Source: Pseudomonas sp. QTF5 | GTDB lineage: Bacteria; Pseudomonadota; Gammaproteobacteria; Pseudomonadales; Pseudomonadaceae | Assembly (NCBI RefSeq): GCF_000512695.2 | Contig: NZ_AZRW02000050.1 | Span: 1,709-41,439, forward strand | DNA length: 39,731 bases | Reading direction: 5' to 3' | In this document: positions 25,657 through 33,423 of the stretch, in pieces | Layout of the letters: each line of letters begins with the position of its first letter | Position numbering within the stretch: position 1 is the first letter of the stretch | Notes under the pieces: model-generated | Databases searched by the model: none | What the model saw: the letters and a program-made list of their open reading frames with translations, nothing else | Told to the model about the DNA's origin: nothing | Made by a program: the position numbers and the translations under genes

Positions 25657-25688
25657 CTGTAATGAAGCTTTTATGACAAAAGTTCGGT
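25657..25688 (+). promoter_or_regulatory. PHO-box-like element upstream of phdA, similar to the pdtA element
   Basis: CTGTAATGAAGCTTTTAT (25657-25674) gives two 7-bp half-sites 11 bp apart and matches the PHO box at about 13 of 18 positions. The minus strand reads TTGTCATAAAAGCTTCAT with a perfect TGTCATAAA half. From 25662 the sequence matches the pdtA element at 21 of 27 positions, including ATGACA and a downstream GTTCGGT. It lies 94 bp before the phdA start. Confidence 0.6.
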
Positions 25689-25782
25689 AGCTCATCGCCA
25701 TTCCGGTCATGCCTATGTAACGCGCTTGAGGGGGCCGCGAGGCCACTTTTCCAGCCGAGGGCGGGAAGCCGGGAGTGAGGCA

Positions 25783-26394
25783 ATGGGGACTATGGAACGC
25801 TACTCGAAAGTAGGCATGCAAGAGCTCGATCAGCGCCTGTCGAAGATCGTCGAAGCCGCGCGCAAGAAGCCGGTTTCGGTCTATCGCTACGGCGCGCCGT
25901 GGGTCTGGATCGTGTCTCAGGACGACTGGCAGGGCGCCTTGAAAGAAGTGACCAGCTACATCCCGCCGGGCCATTCACTGGTGCTGCTGCGCCCACAAAT
26001 CGATGAATTGCTCGAAGCCCACCGCGACATCCTGCACGGCCTCAACGCCGAGCCCGGCATGCTCATAGCCCCGCAAACGGTCATGCACATCCTGTTGCTG
26101 CAGTTGCTTTATTCGGTACCCAGCGAGCAGCAACTCTACGAACAGCTCAATTACAACCTGCTGTTCCGCTGGTTCGTCGGCCTGGACCTGAACCAGAAGG
26201 TCTGGAGCTTCAACGTATTGAGCCACGACATCGCCACGCTGCTGAACAACCCGCGGGCGGTGCAGCTGATCCAGAAAATCATTGGCGAAGTGTTCTGCGG
26301 TGCCTTGCTGCAAATGCCCGAGTTCTCCTTGAACTTCGCGCTGCTGCACACCTGGCTGGGTAAACACGCCGCGACGTCGACAACAAGCAATTGA
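25783..26394 (+). CDS. phdA: PhdA-like protein: Phd antitoxin-type domain fused to a transposase N-terminal (DUF772-like) domain
   Basis: A 203-residue cytoplasmic protein. Residues about 4-50 (ERYSKVGMQELDQRLSKIVE ... 'VYRYGAPWVWIVSQDDW') resemble the Phd/YefM antitoxin DNA-binding fold. Residues about 75-165 resemble the N-terminal helical domain of IS5-type transposases, with 'ILLLQLLYSVPSEQQLYEQL' and 'NLLFRWFVGLDL'. No DDE catalytic domain follows and no toxin gene is adjacent. P. aeruginosa PhdA (between pdtA and pdtB) is named for the Phd likeness and is reported to restrain prophage-mediated lysis and DNA release in biofilms. ATG 25783 has GGGAG 7 bp upstream; ATG 25792 is equally possible. 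A TTG overlap with the next frame exists, but pdtB probably starts later. A transcription-regulator role is inference. Confidence 0.82.
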   Translation: MGTMERYSKVGMQELDQRLSKIVEAARKKPVSVYRYGAPWVWIVSQDDWQGALKEVTSYIPPGHSLVLLRPQIDELLEAHRDILHGLNAEPGMLIAPQTVMHILLLQLLYSVPSEQQLYEQLNYNLLFRWFVGLDLNQKVWSFNVLSHDIATLLNNPRAVQLIQKIIGEVFCGALLQMPEFSLNFALLHTWLGKHAATSTTSN

Positions 26395-26447
26395 GTGGGC
26401 CGAACGCTGGGCAAACAGCGACGGTCATTTCGAATTCAGGGGGTGGT

Positions 26448-28043
26448 GTGGAGCATCTTTTCAAGTCACGGCTGGCGCTGTGGGGCTGGCTGCTGGTGGC
26501 AGCTGGCGCGCAGCCGGTATTCGCCGAAGACGCGGCAACCGCGGCGCCGACAAAGCTGGTCGATGTGAACGAGTACTTCGTGCGCGGTAATACCGTGCTC
26601 GACGCTCGGGCGATCGAAGAAGCGGTGTACCCGTTTCTCGGTCCGCAAAAGACCCTGAACGATATCGAAGGCGCCCGCGAAGCCTTGCAGAAGGTTTATC
26701 AGGCCCGTGGGTATCAGTCGGTATTCGTCGAGTTGCCGGAGCAGAAGGTCGAGGACGGCATCGTTTATCTGCAGGTCAGCGAAACCAAAGTCGGCCGGGT
26801 GCGGGTGGTCGGTGCCAAGCACTATTCGCCCGTGGACATCCGCGAAGACGTGCCGGCCCTGAAGGAAGGCGAAGTGCCGGACTTCAGCAAGGTCCAGGGC
26901 GAACTGGCGCAACTCAACAAGACCCCGGGCCGGCAGGTGATGCCGCTGGTGCGAGAAGGTCAGCGCCCCGGCACCATGGACGTGGACTTGCAGGTCGAGG
27001 ACCAGAACCCGTGGCAGGCCAGCGTCGGGCTGAACAACGATTACAGCGCCGACACCGAGAAACTGCGCGCCGTCACCAGCTTGGGTTACAACAACCTGTG
27101 GCAACTGGGCCACAGTATTTCGCTGACCTATTTCACCGCGCCCCAGGATTCCGACAACGCCAAGGTCTGGTCCGGTTCCTACACCGCGCCGTTGAGCGAG
27201 CGCTGGAGCCTGCAACTGTCCGGTTATCAATCCGACAGCAACGTCGCGACCATCGGCGGCAGCAACGTGTTGGGCAAAGGGCATTCCTACGGGATCTCGG
27301 CGATTTACACGCTGCCGTCCAGCGGCAACTGGTCCAACTCGTTCTCGGCCGGCATCGACTTCAAGGACTTCGACGAGCGCCTGACCCTGGCCGGTGAGAG
27401 TGACGAGGTGCCGCTGCAATACGCACCGTTCACCTTCGCCTACAACGGCTTTCGCTACACCGAAAACTCTCAATTGGGTCTTGGCCTGAGTCTGGTCGCC
27501 GGTACTCGCAGCCTGTTCGGTTATGGCAGCTCCGACGAAGACTTCGACTACAAACGCTACCGCGCCAGCCCCAGCTTCGCCGTGCTCAAGGGCGACAGCA
27601 ATTACACCTTTACCTTCGGCAACGACTGGCAGACCGCGAGCAAAGCCGCGTTTCAGCTGGCGTCCGGGCCGTTGGTTTCCAACGAGCAATTCTCGGCCGG
27701 CGGCGCGACTTCGGTGCGCGGTTATCTGGCCGCCGAGCGCACCGGTGACGACGGCTACCTGTTGTCCCAGGAGCTGCGCACGCCGTCCCTCGCCAAGTAC
27801 CTGGGCAGTTACGTCCAGGAATGGCGCTTCTACGCCTTCGCCGAAGGCGCCCAGTTGTACCTGCGTGACGAGCTCCCCGATCAGGACGCCGATTACGCCC
27901 TGGCCAGTGTAGGCCTGGGCACCCGTGCGAGCTTGAGCAAATGGCTGTCCGGCAGCGTGGATTGGGGCTACCCGCTGCTCGAAGGGCCGAACACCTCGAA
28001 ACAGGAATCGCGCCTGCATTTCAACCTGCAAGCGACGTTCTGA
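26448..28043 (+). CDS. pdtB: Two-partner secretion outer-membrane transporter (TpsB, PdtB-like)
   Basis: Outer-membrane barrel of the FhaC/ShlB family that secretes the TpsA partner. The 531-residue product has a signal peptide ending QPVFA, a first POTRA domain at about 35-115 ('VNEYFVRGNTVLDARAIEEA' ... 'RGYQSVFVELPEQKVEDGIVYLQVSE'), a second POTRA region to about 200, and a 16-strand barrel with the conserved loop-6 motif VRGY in 'GGATSVRGYLAAERT'. It ends in Phe, as barrels do. I chose GTG 26448, with AGGGGG about 4 bp upstream; the TTG at 26391 overlaps phdA and would add a hydrophilic extension before the signal. Its cognate substrate is almost certainly pdtA, although the two are about 1.9 kb apart. 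Confidence 0.93.
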   Translation: MEHLFKSRLALWGWLLVAAGAQPVFAEDAATAAPTKLVDVNEYFVRGNTVLDARAIEEAVYPFLGPQKTLNDIEGAREALQKVYQARGYQSVFVELPEQKVEDGIVYLQVSETKVGRVRVVGAKHYSPVDIREDVPALKEGEVPDFSKVQGELAQLNKTPGRQVMPLVREGQRPGTMDVDLQVEDQNPWQASVGLNNDYSADTEKLRAVTSLGYNNLWQLGHSISLTYFTAPQDSDNAKVWSGSYTAPLSERWSLQLSGYQSDSNVATIGGSNVLGKGHSYGISAIYTLPSSGNWSNSFSAGIDFKDFDERLTLAGESDEVPLQYAPFTFAYNGFRYTENSQLGLGLSLVAGTRSLFGYGSSDEDFDYKRYRASPSFAVLKGDSNYTFTFGNDWQTASKAAFQLASGPLVSNEQFSAGGATSVRGYLAAERTGDDGYLLSQELRTPSLAKYLGSYVQEWRFYAFAEGAQLYLRDELPDQDADYALASVGLGTRASLSKWLSGSVDWGYPLLEGPNTSKQESRLHFNLQATF

Positions 28044-28062
28044 ACCTACGGAGTAATTTTTC

Positions 28063-29871
28063 ATGCAGCGCTTATTCATCGCTTTCCTCATCTGCCTGGG
28101 CTTCGTGCTCCCGGCCACCGCCCAGGCCTGGTGGCAGGACGACTGGCATTACCGCAAACAGATTTCAGTGGACACCACGCCTCAGGGCGCGGCGATCAAC
28201 GAGACGCTGGGGCGCACGGCACTGCTGGTGCGCTTGCACACCGGCAACTTCACCTTCGACGGCGTCAAGGAAGACGGTTCGGACCTGCGCTTCGTCGCCG
28301 CCGATGACAAGACCGTGTTCAACCACCAGATCGAAAGCTTTGATCCGCTGATGGGCATGGCGCTGATCTGGGTCGATGTGCCTGTTATTACGGGCGGCCA
28401 GCGCCAAGACATCTGGATGTATTACGGCAACCAGAAAGCCCCGGCCACCGGCAACGGTCAGCTGACCTTCGACCCGAATTTCACCGCGCTCTATCACTTT
28501 GACGGCGCCAACGGCACACCGCCCAAGGACACCACGGCCTACGGCAACACCGCGCAGAGCGCTACCGGCGCGAGCATCGACGGCGTGATGGGGCGGGCGT
28601 TGCAGTTCAGTGGCCAGCCATTGCTGTTGCCAGGCAGTCCATCGTTGCAACACAACGCCGGCAGTGCATTCACCTTCAGTGCGTGGTTGCGTCTGGATCA
28701 GGCCAATGGCGAGCAGTTGGTGCTGGCAAGGCGGGAAGGGGCCAATAGCCTGTTGCTGGGCCTGAACCAGGGCATGCCGTTCGTGGAGATCGACGGCCAG
28801 CGCGCCGTGTCCACCCAACCGTTGAACCCCGGTCAATGGCAGCATCTGGCGCTGACCGCCGAGGGCAGCAAAGTCTCGCTGTACGTCAACGGCCGTGAAG
28901 CCGCGAGCCTTGCGGTAGCGATGCCGGCATTCAATTCAATCATGGCCATCGGCGCCGACCTGCCGAGCGAAACCCCAGGCACTTATCAGCCATTCAGCGG
29001 CGCCATCGATGAATTGCGTTTGTCCAAGGTCGTCCGGCCTGCCGCGCAGTTGCTGGCAGACGCCAATTCCCAGGGCGCCGAGTCGAAACTGTTGGCTTAC
29101 GGCGTCGATGAAGAACAGTCGGGTTACGGCTTCGGCAGCCTCGGTTTCCTGCTCAACGCGGTGCCGCTGGACGCCTGGGTGATCATCGCGGTGCTGGTGC
29201 TGATGATGTTCCAGTCGTGGGTCATCATGATCCGCAAGAACCGCATGGTCAGCCGCCTCAGCGCCGCCAACGAAGCGTTCCGCGAGCAGTTCGCCAAGGT
29301 CGGCACGCGCCTGGAGATGTTCGCCGACGATCAAGACCTCGCCCAGCGTTTGCAGCACTCGTCCCTGTGGCGCCTGTATCAAGTGGCGGTAAAGGAAATC
29401 CGCACCCGCCGCGAGCAGGGGGCCGACACCTCATCGGTTTCGGCCGCGACCATCGAAGCGATTCGCTGCTCCATGGACGGCGTGCGCACCCGCGAGAATC
29501 AGGCGCTCAGTTCAAAACTTTCGACCCTGTCCAACGCCATTGCCGGCGGCCCATACATCGGCCTGCTCGGCACGGTGCTGGGGATCATGGTGGTGTTCCT
29601 CGGCACGGCCATGGCCGGTGACGTCAACATCAACGCCATCGCCCCGGGCATGGCCGCCGCGTTGCTGGCCACGGCCATGGGCCTGTTCGTCGCGATCCCG
29701 GCGCTGTTTGGCTACAACCGGCTGATCACCCGCAACAAGGAAGTCAGTGCCGACATGCGGGTATTCGTCGATGAATTCATCACGCGCCTGGCGGAGATGC
29801 ACGGCGAAAGCCAGTCCAGTGAAGCGGCCCATCGCCGCGGCAATCACACCCACGCATCCGTCCCGGCCTGA
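28063..29871 (+). CDS. exbB2: DUF2341-LamG-ExbB fusion protein (proton-channel subunit with large periplasmic ligand-binding-like region)
   Basis: A 602-residue inner-membrane protein. After a signal peptide (about 1-23, ATAQA) comes a DUF2341 region (about 25-140, 'WHYRKQISVDTTPQGAAINE'), then a laminin-G/concanavalin-like domain (about 150-330, 'AFTFSAWLRLDQANGEQLVL', 'GQWQHLALTAEGSKVSLYVNG'). A membrane helix lies near 373-390, followed by a cytoplasmic helical region and two further helices near 495-518 and 527-552 ('GGPYIGLLGTVLGIMVVFLGT', 'IAPGMAAALLATAMGLFVAIPAL'), which are the MotA/TolQ/ExbB core. The core should pair with ExbD to use the proton gradient. LamG folds usually bind carbohydrate or protein; the ligand here is unknown. 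It begins 19 bp after pdtB. The syntenic P. aeruginosa gene is called exbB2. Confidence 0.88.
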   Translation: MQRLFIAFLICLGFVLPATAQAWWQDDWHYRKQISVDTTPQGAAINETLGRTALLVRLHTGNFTFDGVKEDGSDLRFVAADDKTVFNHQIESFDPLMGMALIWVDVPVITGGQRQDIWMYYGNQKAPATGNGQLTFDPNFTALYHFDGANGTPPKDTTAYGNTAQSATGASIDGVMGRALQFSGQPLLLPGSPSLQHNAGSAFTFSAWLRLDQANGEQLVLARREGANSLLLGLNQGMPFVEIDGQRAVSTQPLNPGQWQHLALTAEGSKVSLYVNGREAASLAVAMPAFNSIMAIGADLPSETPGTYQPFSGAIDELRLSKVVRPAAQLLADANSQGAESKLLAYGVDEEQSGYGFGSLGFLLNAVPLDAWVIIAVLVLMMFQSWVIMIRKNRMVSRLSAANEAFREQFAKVGTRLEMFADDQDLAQRLQHSSLWRLYQVAVKEIRTRREQGADTSSVSAATIEAIRCSMDGVRTRENQALSSKLSTLSNAIAGGPYIGLLGTVLGIMVVFLGTAMAGDVNINAIAPGMAAALLATAMGLFVAIPALFGYNRLITRNKEVSADMRVFVDEFITRLAEMHGESQSSEAAHRRGNHTHASVPA

Positions 29872-29882
29872 GGAGCACTGAC

Positions 29883-30308
29883 ATGGCAAGCGTCAATACC
29901 TCCCACGACGATGACGATGATGCCGCGGTAGACAGCATCAACATCACGCCCCTGGTGGACGTGCTGATGGTGGTGCTGGTGATGTTCATCCTCACCGCCA
30001 CCGCCCAGGTTTCCGGCATCCAGATCAACCTGCCCAAGGCCAGTGCCTCGGTGTCGCTGTCCGAAGCCAAGACCAAGGCAATCTCGGTCAACGATGGCGG
30101 CCAGGTGTTTCTCGATGCCTACCCGGTGACCCTGGCGGAGCTCGAAGACCGCTTGCGCATCGAGAAGGCGCAGAACCCTGACTTCCCGGTGATCGTGCGC
30201 GGCGACGCCACGGTGCAGTACCAGAAAGTCATCGAGGTGCTGGACCTGTTGCGCCGGCTCGAACTGTCCCAGGTCGGTCTCGTCACCGGCAAACCGACCC
30301 AGGGCTGA
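29883..30308 (+). CDS. exbD2: ExbD-like proton-channel subunit
   Basis: A 141-residue ExbD/TolR-family protein. A short acidic N-terminus (DDDDD at 9-13) precedes one membrane helix at about 21-42 (ITPLVDVLMVVLVMFILTA) containing the proton-carrying Asp26 in 'PLVDVLM'. The periplasmic domain follows ('VSGIQINLPKAS' ... 'VIVRGDATVQYQKVIEVLDLLRR'), and length and layout are standard. It lies 11 bp after the ExbB fusion and 2 bp before the TonB-like gene, so the three are clearly one energising complex. Confidence 0.95.
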   Translation: MASVNTSHDDDDDAAVDSINITPLVDVLMVVLVMFILTATAQVSGIQINLPKASASVSLSEAKTKAISVNDGGQVFLDAYPVTLAELEDRLRIEKAQNPDFPVIVRGDATVQYQKVIEVLDLLRRLELSQVGLVTGKPTQG

Positions 30309-30310
30309 CC

Positions 30311-31015
30311 ATGACCGCACAACTCCCCATCCGCCCGTCGCCCGTCAAGCCGTCGCCCCTGCGCTTTGTGAAGTGGGGTGCCGGGTTACTGCTCGCCGGC
30401 GTGGCCGCGTGGTTTCTCTGGCAGTGGGCCAACGACATGAGTGGCGTGCGCCGGGAAGCACCGAAGGTGCCGACGATTATTCCGTTGCCGCCACCGCCAC
30501 CACCGCCGCCGGAAAAACCGCCAGAGCCGCAAACCCCCGTGGAAGAAAAAATGGTCGAGCCTGAACCGACGCCGGAACCGGAGGAGGTCAAGCCCGAAGA
30601 AGAGGCGCCGCCATCACCCGTCGATGACCTGGCCAACCCGATGCAAATGGACGGCGACGCGCAGTCTGGCAATGACGCCTTCAACATCGGCGCCGGCAAG
30701 GGCGGCGGCATGGCCGGTGCCGGAGGCGGGCGCCTGGGCAATGGCACATACAGCCAGTTTTTGGCGTTCACCTTCCAGCGCTTGCTGCGGGAAAACCCGG
30801 ACCTGCGCAACCTGGCTTTTTCGCTGCAGACCGACGTCTGGCTGAGCAGCGTGGGCGAGATCACCCGGGTCGAGCTGGTGAAGTCCAGCGGCAACCCGGA
30901 AGTCGACGCCCAGGTGCTCGCCGCGTTGCGCGGCGCGCCACATTTAACCGAACGGCCACCGGCCTCCATGACCTTGCCTGTGCGCCTGTCCCTGCAAGGG
31001 CGGCGTCCGGGTTAA
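30311..31015 (+). CDS. TonB-like energy-transducing protein
   Basis: A 234-residue protein with a cytoplasmic tail, one membrane helix at about 22-38 (WGAGLLLAGVAAWFLWQWA), a long Pro/Glu/Lys-rich stretch at about 55-110 that could span the periplasm, a Gly-rich linker (GAGKGGGMAGAGGGRLGNG), and a C-terminal TonB/TolA-like domain ('LQTDVWLSSVGEITRVELVKSSGNPEVDAQVL'). The final 'LRGAPHLTERPPASMTLPVRLSLQGR' fits the TonB C-terminal family. In the usual systems TonB pulls on outer-membrane receptors, but none is encoded in this window. Which outer-membrane partner it energises (PdtB, the porin, or a distant receptor) is not known. Confidence 0.88.
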   Translation: MTAQLPIRPSPVKPSPLRFVKWGAGLLLAGVAAWFLWQWANDMSGVRREAPKVPTIIPLPPPPPPPPEKPPEPQTPVEEKMVEPEPTPEPEEVKPEEEAPPSPVDDLANPMQMDGDAQSGNDAFNIGAGKGGGMAGAGGGRLGNGTYSQFLAFTFQRLLRENPDLRNLAFSLQTDVWLSSVGEITRVELVKSSGNPEVDAQVLAALRGAPHLTERPPASMTLPVRLSLQGRRPG

Positions 31016-31055
31016 CCGAACATTTTCAGGTTTTGCCAAAAGGAGTTGTGTGCAG

Positions 31056-32756
31056 ATGATTTCCAACGTGAATCGATTGTCCCTGGCGGTCGGCATGGTC
31101 ATTGCGACCCTGGTCGGGCACGCAGTGGCAGCCCCTGCGCCCTCGGAAAACGCCACGATCAATCTGATCCGCTTGCTGGTGCAGCAGGGTGTGTTGAAGC
31201 AGGAACAGGCCGACGGGCTGATCGCTCAGGCGGAAAAAGAAGCGGTGCAGGCGCGTCAGGCCAGCACAGCCGTCGCCGCCGTCCCTGCCGGCCCGGCGGC
31301 TGCGCCCGGTGATGTGCGGGTGCAATATGTGCCGGCCGCGGTGCGCGATCAGATCCGCGACCAGGTCAAGGCTGAGGTCATGGCCACCGCCAAACAGGAA
31401 AACTGGGCCCAGCCCAACACCTTTCCGGACTGGGTCTCGCGCATCAGCTTCGACGGCGACATTCGCCTGCGAGACGAGTCGCGCTACTACTCGGGCACCA
31501 ACAGCAACGAAATCGTCGACTTCGCCAAGCTCAATAACAACGGCCCGTACGACGTGAACCCCAACAGCAGCACCAACCTGCCGCCGTTGCTCAACACCCG
31601 CGAAGACCGCGAAAACCTCTTTCGCCTGCGGGCGCGGCTGGGCATGAAAGCGGTGATCTCGCCGGAATGGACCGCTGGCATTCGCATCGGCACCGGCTCG
31701 GACAACAACCCGGTGTCCACCACCCAGACCCTCGGCGGCGGCTTCGGCAAAAAAGACATCTGGCTCGATCAGGGTTACCTGACCTGGAAACCGTCCGATC
31801 AGTTGACCCTGACCGGCGGGCGGATCGCCAATCCGTTCTTCTCCACCGACATGCTCTATTCCACCGACCTGAACTTCGATGGCGTGGCGGCGATTTTCGA
31901 CCACAAGCTCAACCGCGATTGGGGCTTGTTCGGCACCGTCGGTGCGTTCCCGGTGGAGTACACCAACGACACCAGCAGCAGCAACGGTTTCGACAAGGAA
32001 GAGAGCGACAACAAGTGGCTGTACGGCGCGCAGATCGGCGCCAATTGGGCGATCAATAGCAACAACCGCTTGAAAGGCGCGTTGGCCTACTACCGTTTCG
32101 ACGACATCGAAGGCCAGCGCTCCAGCCCTTGCGAACCCTGGGCCGGCGCACCGGGCTGCGACACCGACGGCAGCCGCTCGGCGTTCATGCAGAAGGGCAA
32201 CAGCGTGTTCCTGCTGCGCGACATCACGCCGAACCCGCTCAACCCGTCCACCACGCCGCAACCACAATTCGTCGGCCTGGCCTCGGAATTCAACCTGCTG
32301 GACCTCAACGTGGTATGGGACACCGACCTGCCGGAAGACTTCAAGCTGCGCAGTCAGGCCAACTACGTGCACAACCTCGGTTACGACGAAGGCGAGATGC
32401 GCAAACGCTCGGCCGGGCAGATCGTCAACAACCTCGACAGCGATGGCGAGGTGGAAAGCGGTGCCAATGCCTGGATGGTCCAGTTCACCCTCGGCAACTC
32501 GCTGGACTTGAAGAAGCAAGGCGACTGGAATTTCTTCGCCGGCTACAAGTACATCCAGCCGGACGCCTTGCCTGACGGTTTCAACGACTCGTCGTTCCAC
32601 CTCGGCGGCACCAATGCCAAGGGCTATTTCCTCGGCGGCAACTACGGCCTGGCCAAGAACGTCTCCGCCACCGGTCGCTGGTTGAGTTCCGAAGCGGTGT
32701 ACGGCGCGCCGTTCGACATCGACGTCTTGCAGCTTGAAATCAACACGCGCTTCTAA
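31056..32756 (+). CDS. Putative porin (outer-membrane beta-barrel)
   Basis: A 566-residue precursor with a signal peptide (about 1-26, GHAVAA), then a short helical region 'LIRLLVQQGVLKQEQADGLIAQAEKE' characteristic of the 'putative porin' family, and a long barrel region rich in alternating aromatic/polar segments ('FDGDIRLRDESRYY', 'WTAGIRIGTGSDNNPVSTTQ'), ending in Phe. One Cys pair (C..C in 'SSPCEPWAGAPGCD') could form a loop disulfide. A GTG at 31050 is 4 bp after AGGAG (31041-31045) and ATG 31056 is 10 bp after; both are possible, and I prefer the ATG. The gene follows the TonB-like gene by 40 bp, so it probably belongs to the operon. The substrate is unknown. Confidence 0.85.
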   Translation: MISNVNRLSLAVGMVIATLVGHAVAAPAPSENATINLIRLLVQQGVLKQEQADGLIAQAEKEAVQARQASTAVAAVPAGPAAAPGDVRVQYVPAAVRDQIRDQVKAEVMATAKQENWAQPNTFPDWVSRISFDGDIRLRDESRYYSGTNSNEIVDFAKLNNNGPYDVNPNSSTNLPPLLNTREDRENLFRLRARLGMKAVISPEWTAGIRIGTGSDNNPVSTTQTLGGGFGKKDIWLDQGYLTWKPSDQLTLTGGRIANPFFSTDMLYSTDLNFDGVAAIFDHKLNRDWGLFGTVGAFPVEYTNDTSSSNGFDKEESDNKWLYGAQIGANWAINSNNRLKGALAYYRFDDIEGQRSSPCEPWAGAPGCDTDGSRSAFMQKGNSVFLLRDITPNPLNPSTTPQPQFVGLASEFNLLDLNVVWDTDLPEDFKLRSQANYVHNLGYDEGEMRKRSAGQIVNNLDSDGEVESGANAWMVQFTLGNSLDLKKQGDWNFFAGYKYIQPDALPDGFNDSSFHLGGTNAKGYFLGGNYGLAKNVSATGRWLSSEAVYGAPFDIDVLQLEINTRF

Positions 32757-32773
32757 GGCGCAGGGAGAGGGTT

Positions 32774-33403
32774 ATGAACACTCGATTTTTGCTGCTGGGG
32801 CTGGGGTTATTGATTGCACAGGGGGCGAGCGCCGAAGGCATGGAAGAACGCCTGCGCACTCAATTGCGCAGCACCACCCAGCAGTTGCAGACCCTGCAAA
32901 GCCAGCAAGCTCAGGCCAGCGCCGCGCAAGTGGCGGCCGAGAGTCAGGCCAAGGCTGCGCAGGCGCAAATCAAGCAACTGACGGCGGAACTGGCCAAGGT
33001 CAAAGGCGTGGCCGAACAACTGGTCGGTCAGCATGACAGCCTGCAAAGCCAGGCCCAGGCGCAAGCGGCGGCTAGCAGCGAGCAGGTCGGCAAGTTCAAG
33101 AAGGCTTACGAAGAATTGTTGGTGATGGCTCGGGGCAAAGAAGCCGAACGCGCCCGGCTCGAGACGCAATTGGCTGAACGTGACACACAAATGCAGCAAT
33201 GTTCGGTCAAGAATCAACAGATGTACGGCGTGGCCAAGGAGATCCTCGCGGCCTACGAAAAGATCGACGTCGCCGAAGTGATGAAGATCCGCCAACCGTT
33301 CGCAGGCGCCGCCAGGGTCAAGTTCGAAGAACTGGCCCAGGGCTTTGGCGACGAACTCTACAAGACGCAATTCGACGCGCCCCAGGCCGCGATCGCTCAT
33401 TGA
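32774..33403 (+). CDS. Periplasmic coiled-coil protein of unknown function
   Basis: I do not recognise a named family. The 209-residue protein has a signal peptide (about 1-20, AQGASA), then a long Gln/Ala-rich coiled coil from about 25 to 145 ('LRTQLRSTTQQLQTLQSQQA', 'IKQLTAELAKVKGVAEQLVG'), and a short more globular end ('IRQPFAGAARVKFEELAQGF'). A single Cys lies near residue 140 ('MQQCSVKNQQMYG'). It sits 18 bp after the porin and 21 bp before the YbjN-like gene, inside the TPS/TonB block. A periplasmic scaffold or chaperone role (compare SlyB/Skp-like helpers) is only a guess. Confidence 0.75.
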   Translation: MNTRFLLLGLGLLIAQGASAEGMEERLRTQLRSTTQQLQTLQSQQAQASAAQVAAESQAKAAQAQIKQLTAELAKVKGVAEQLVGQHDSLQSQAQAQAAASSEQVGKFKKAYEELLVMARGKEAERARLETQLAERDTQMQQCSVKNQQMYGVAKEILAAYEKIDVAEVMKIRQPFAGAARVKFEELAQGFGDELYKTQFDAPQAAIAH

Positions 33404-33423
33404 ATAACAGGGAAGACTTTCAC

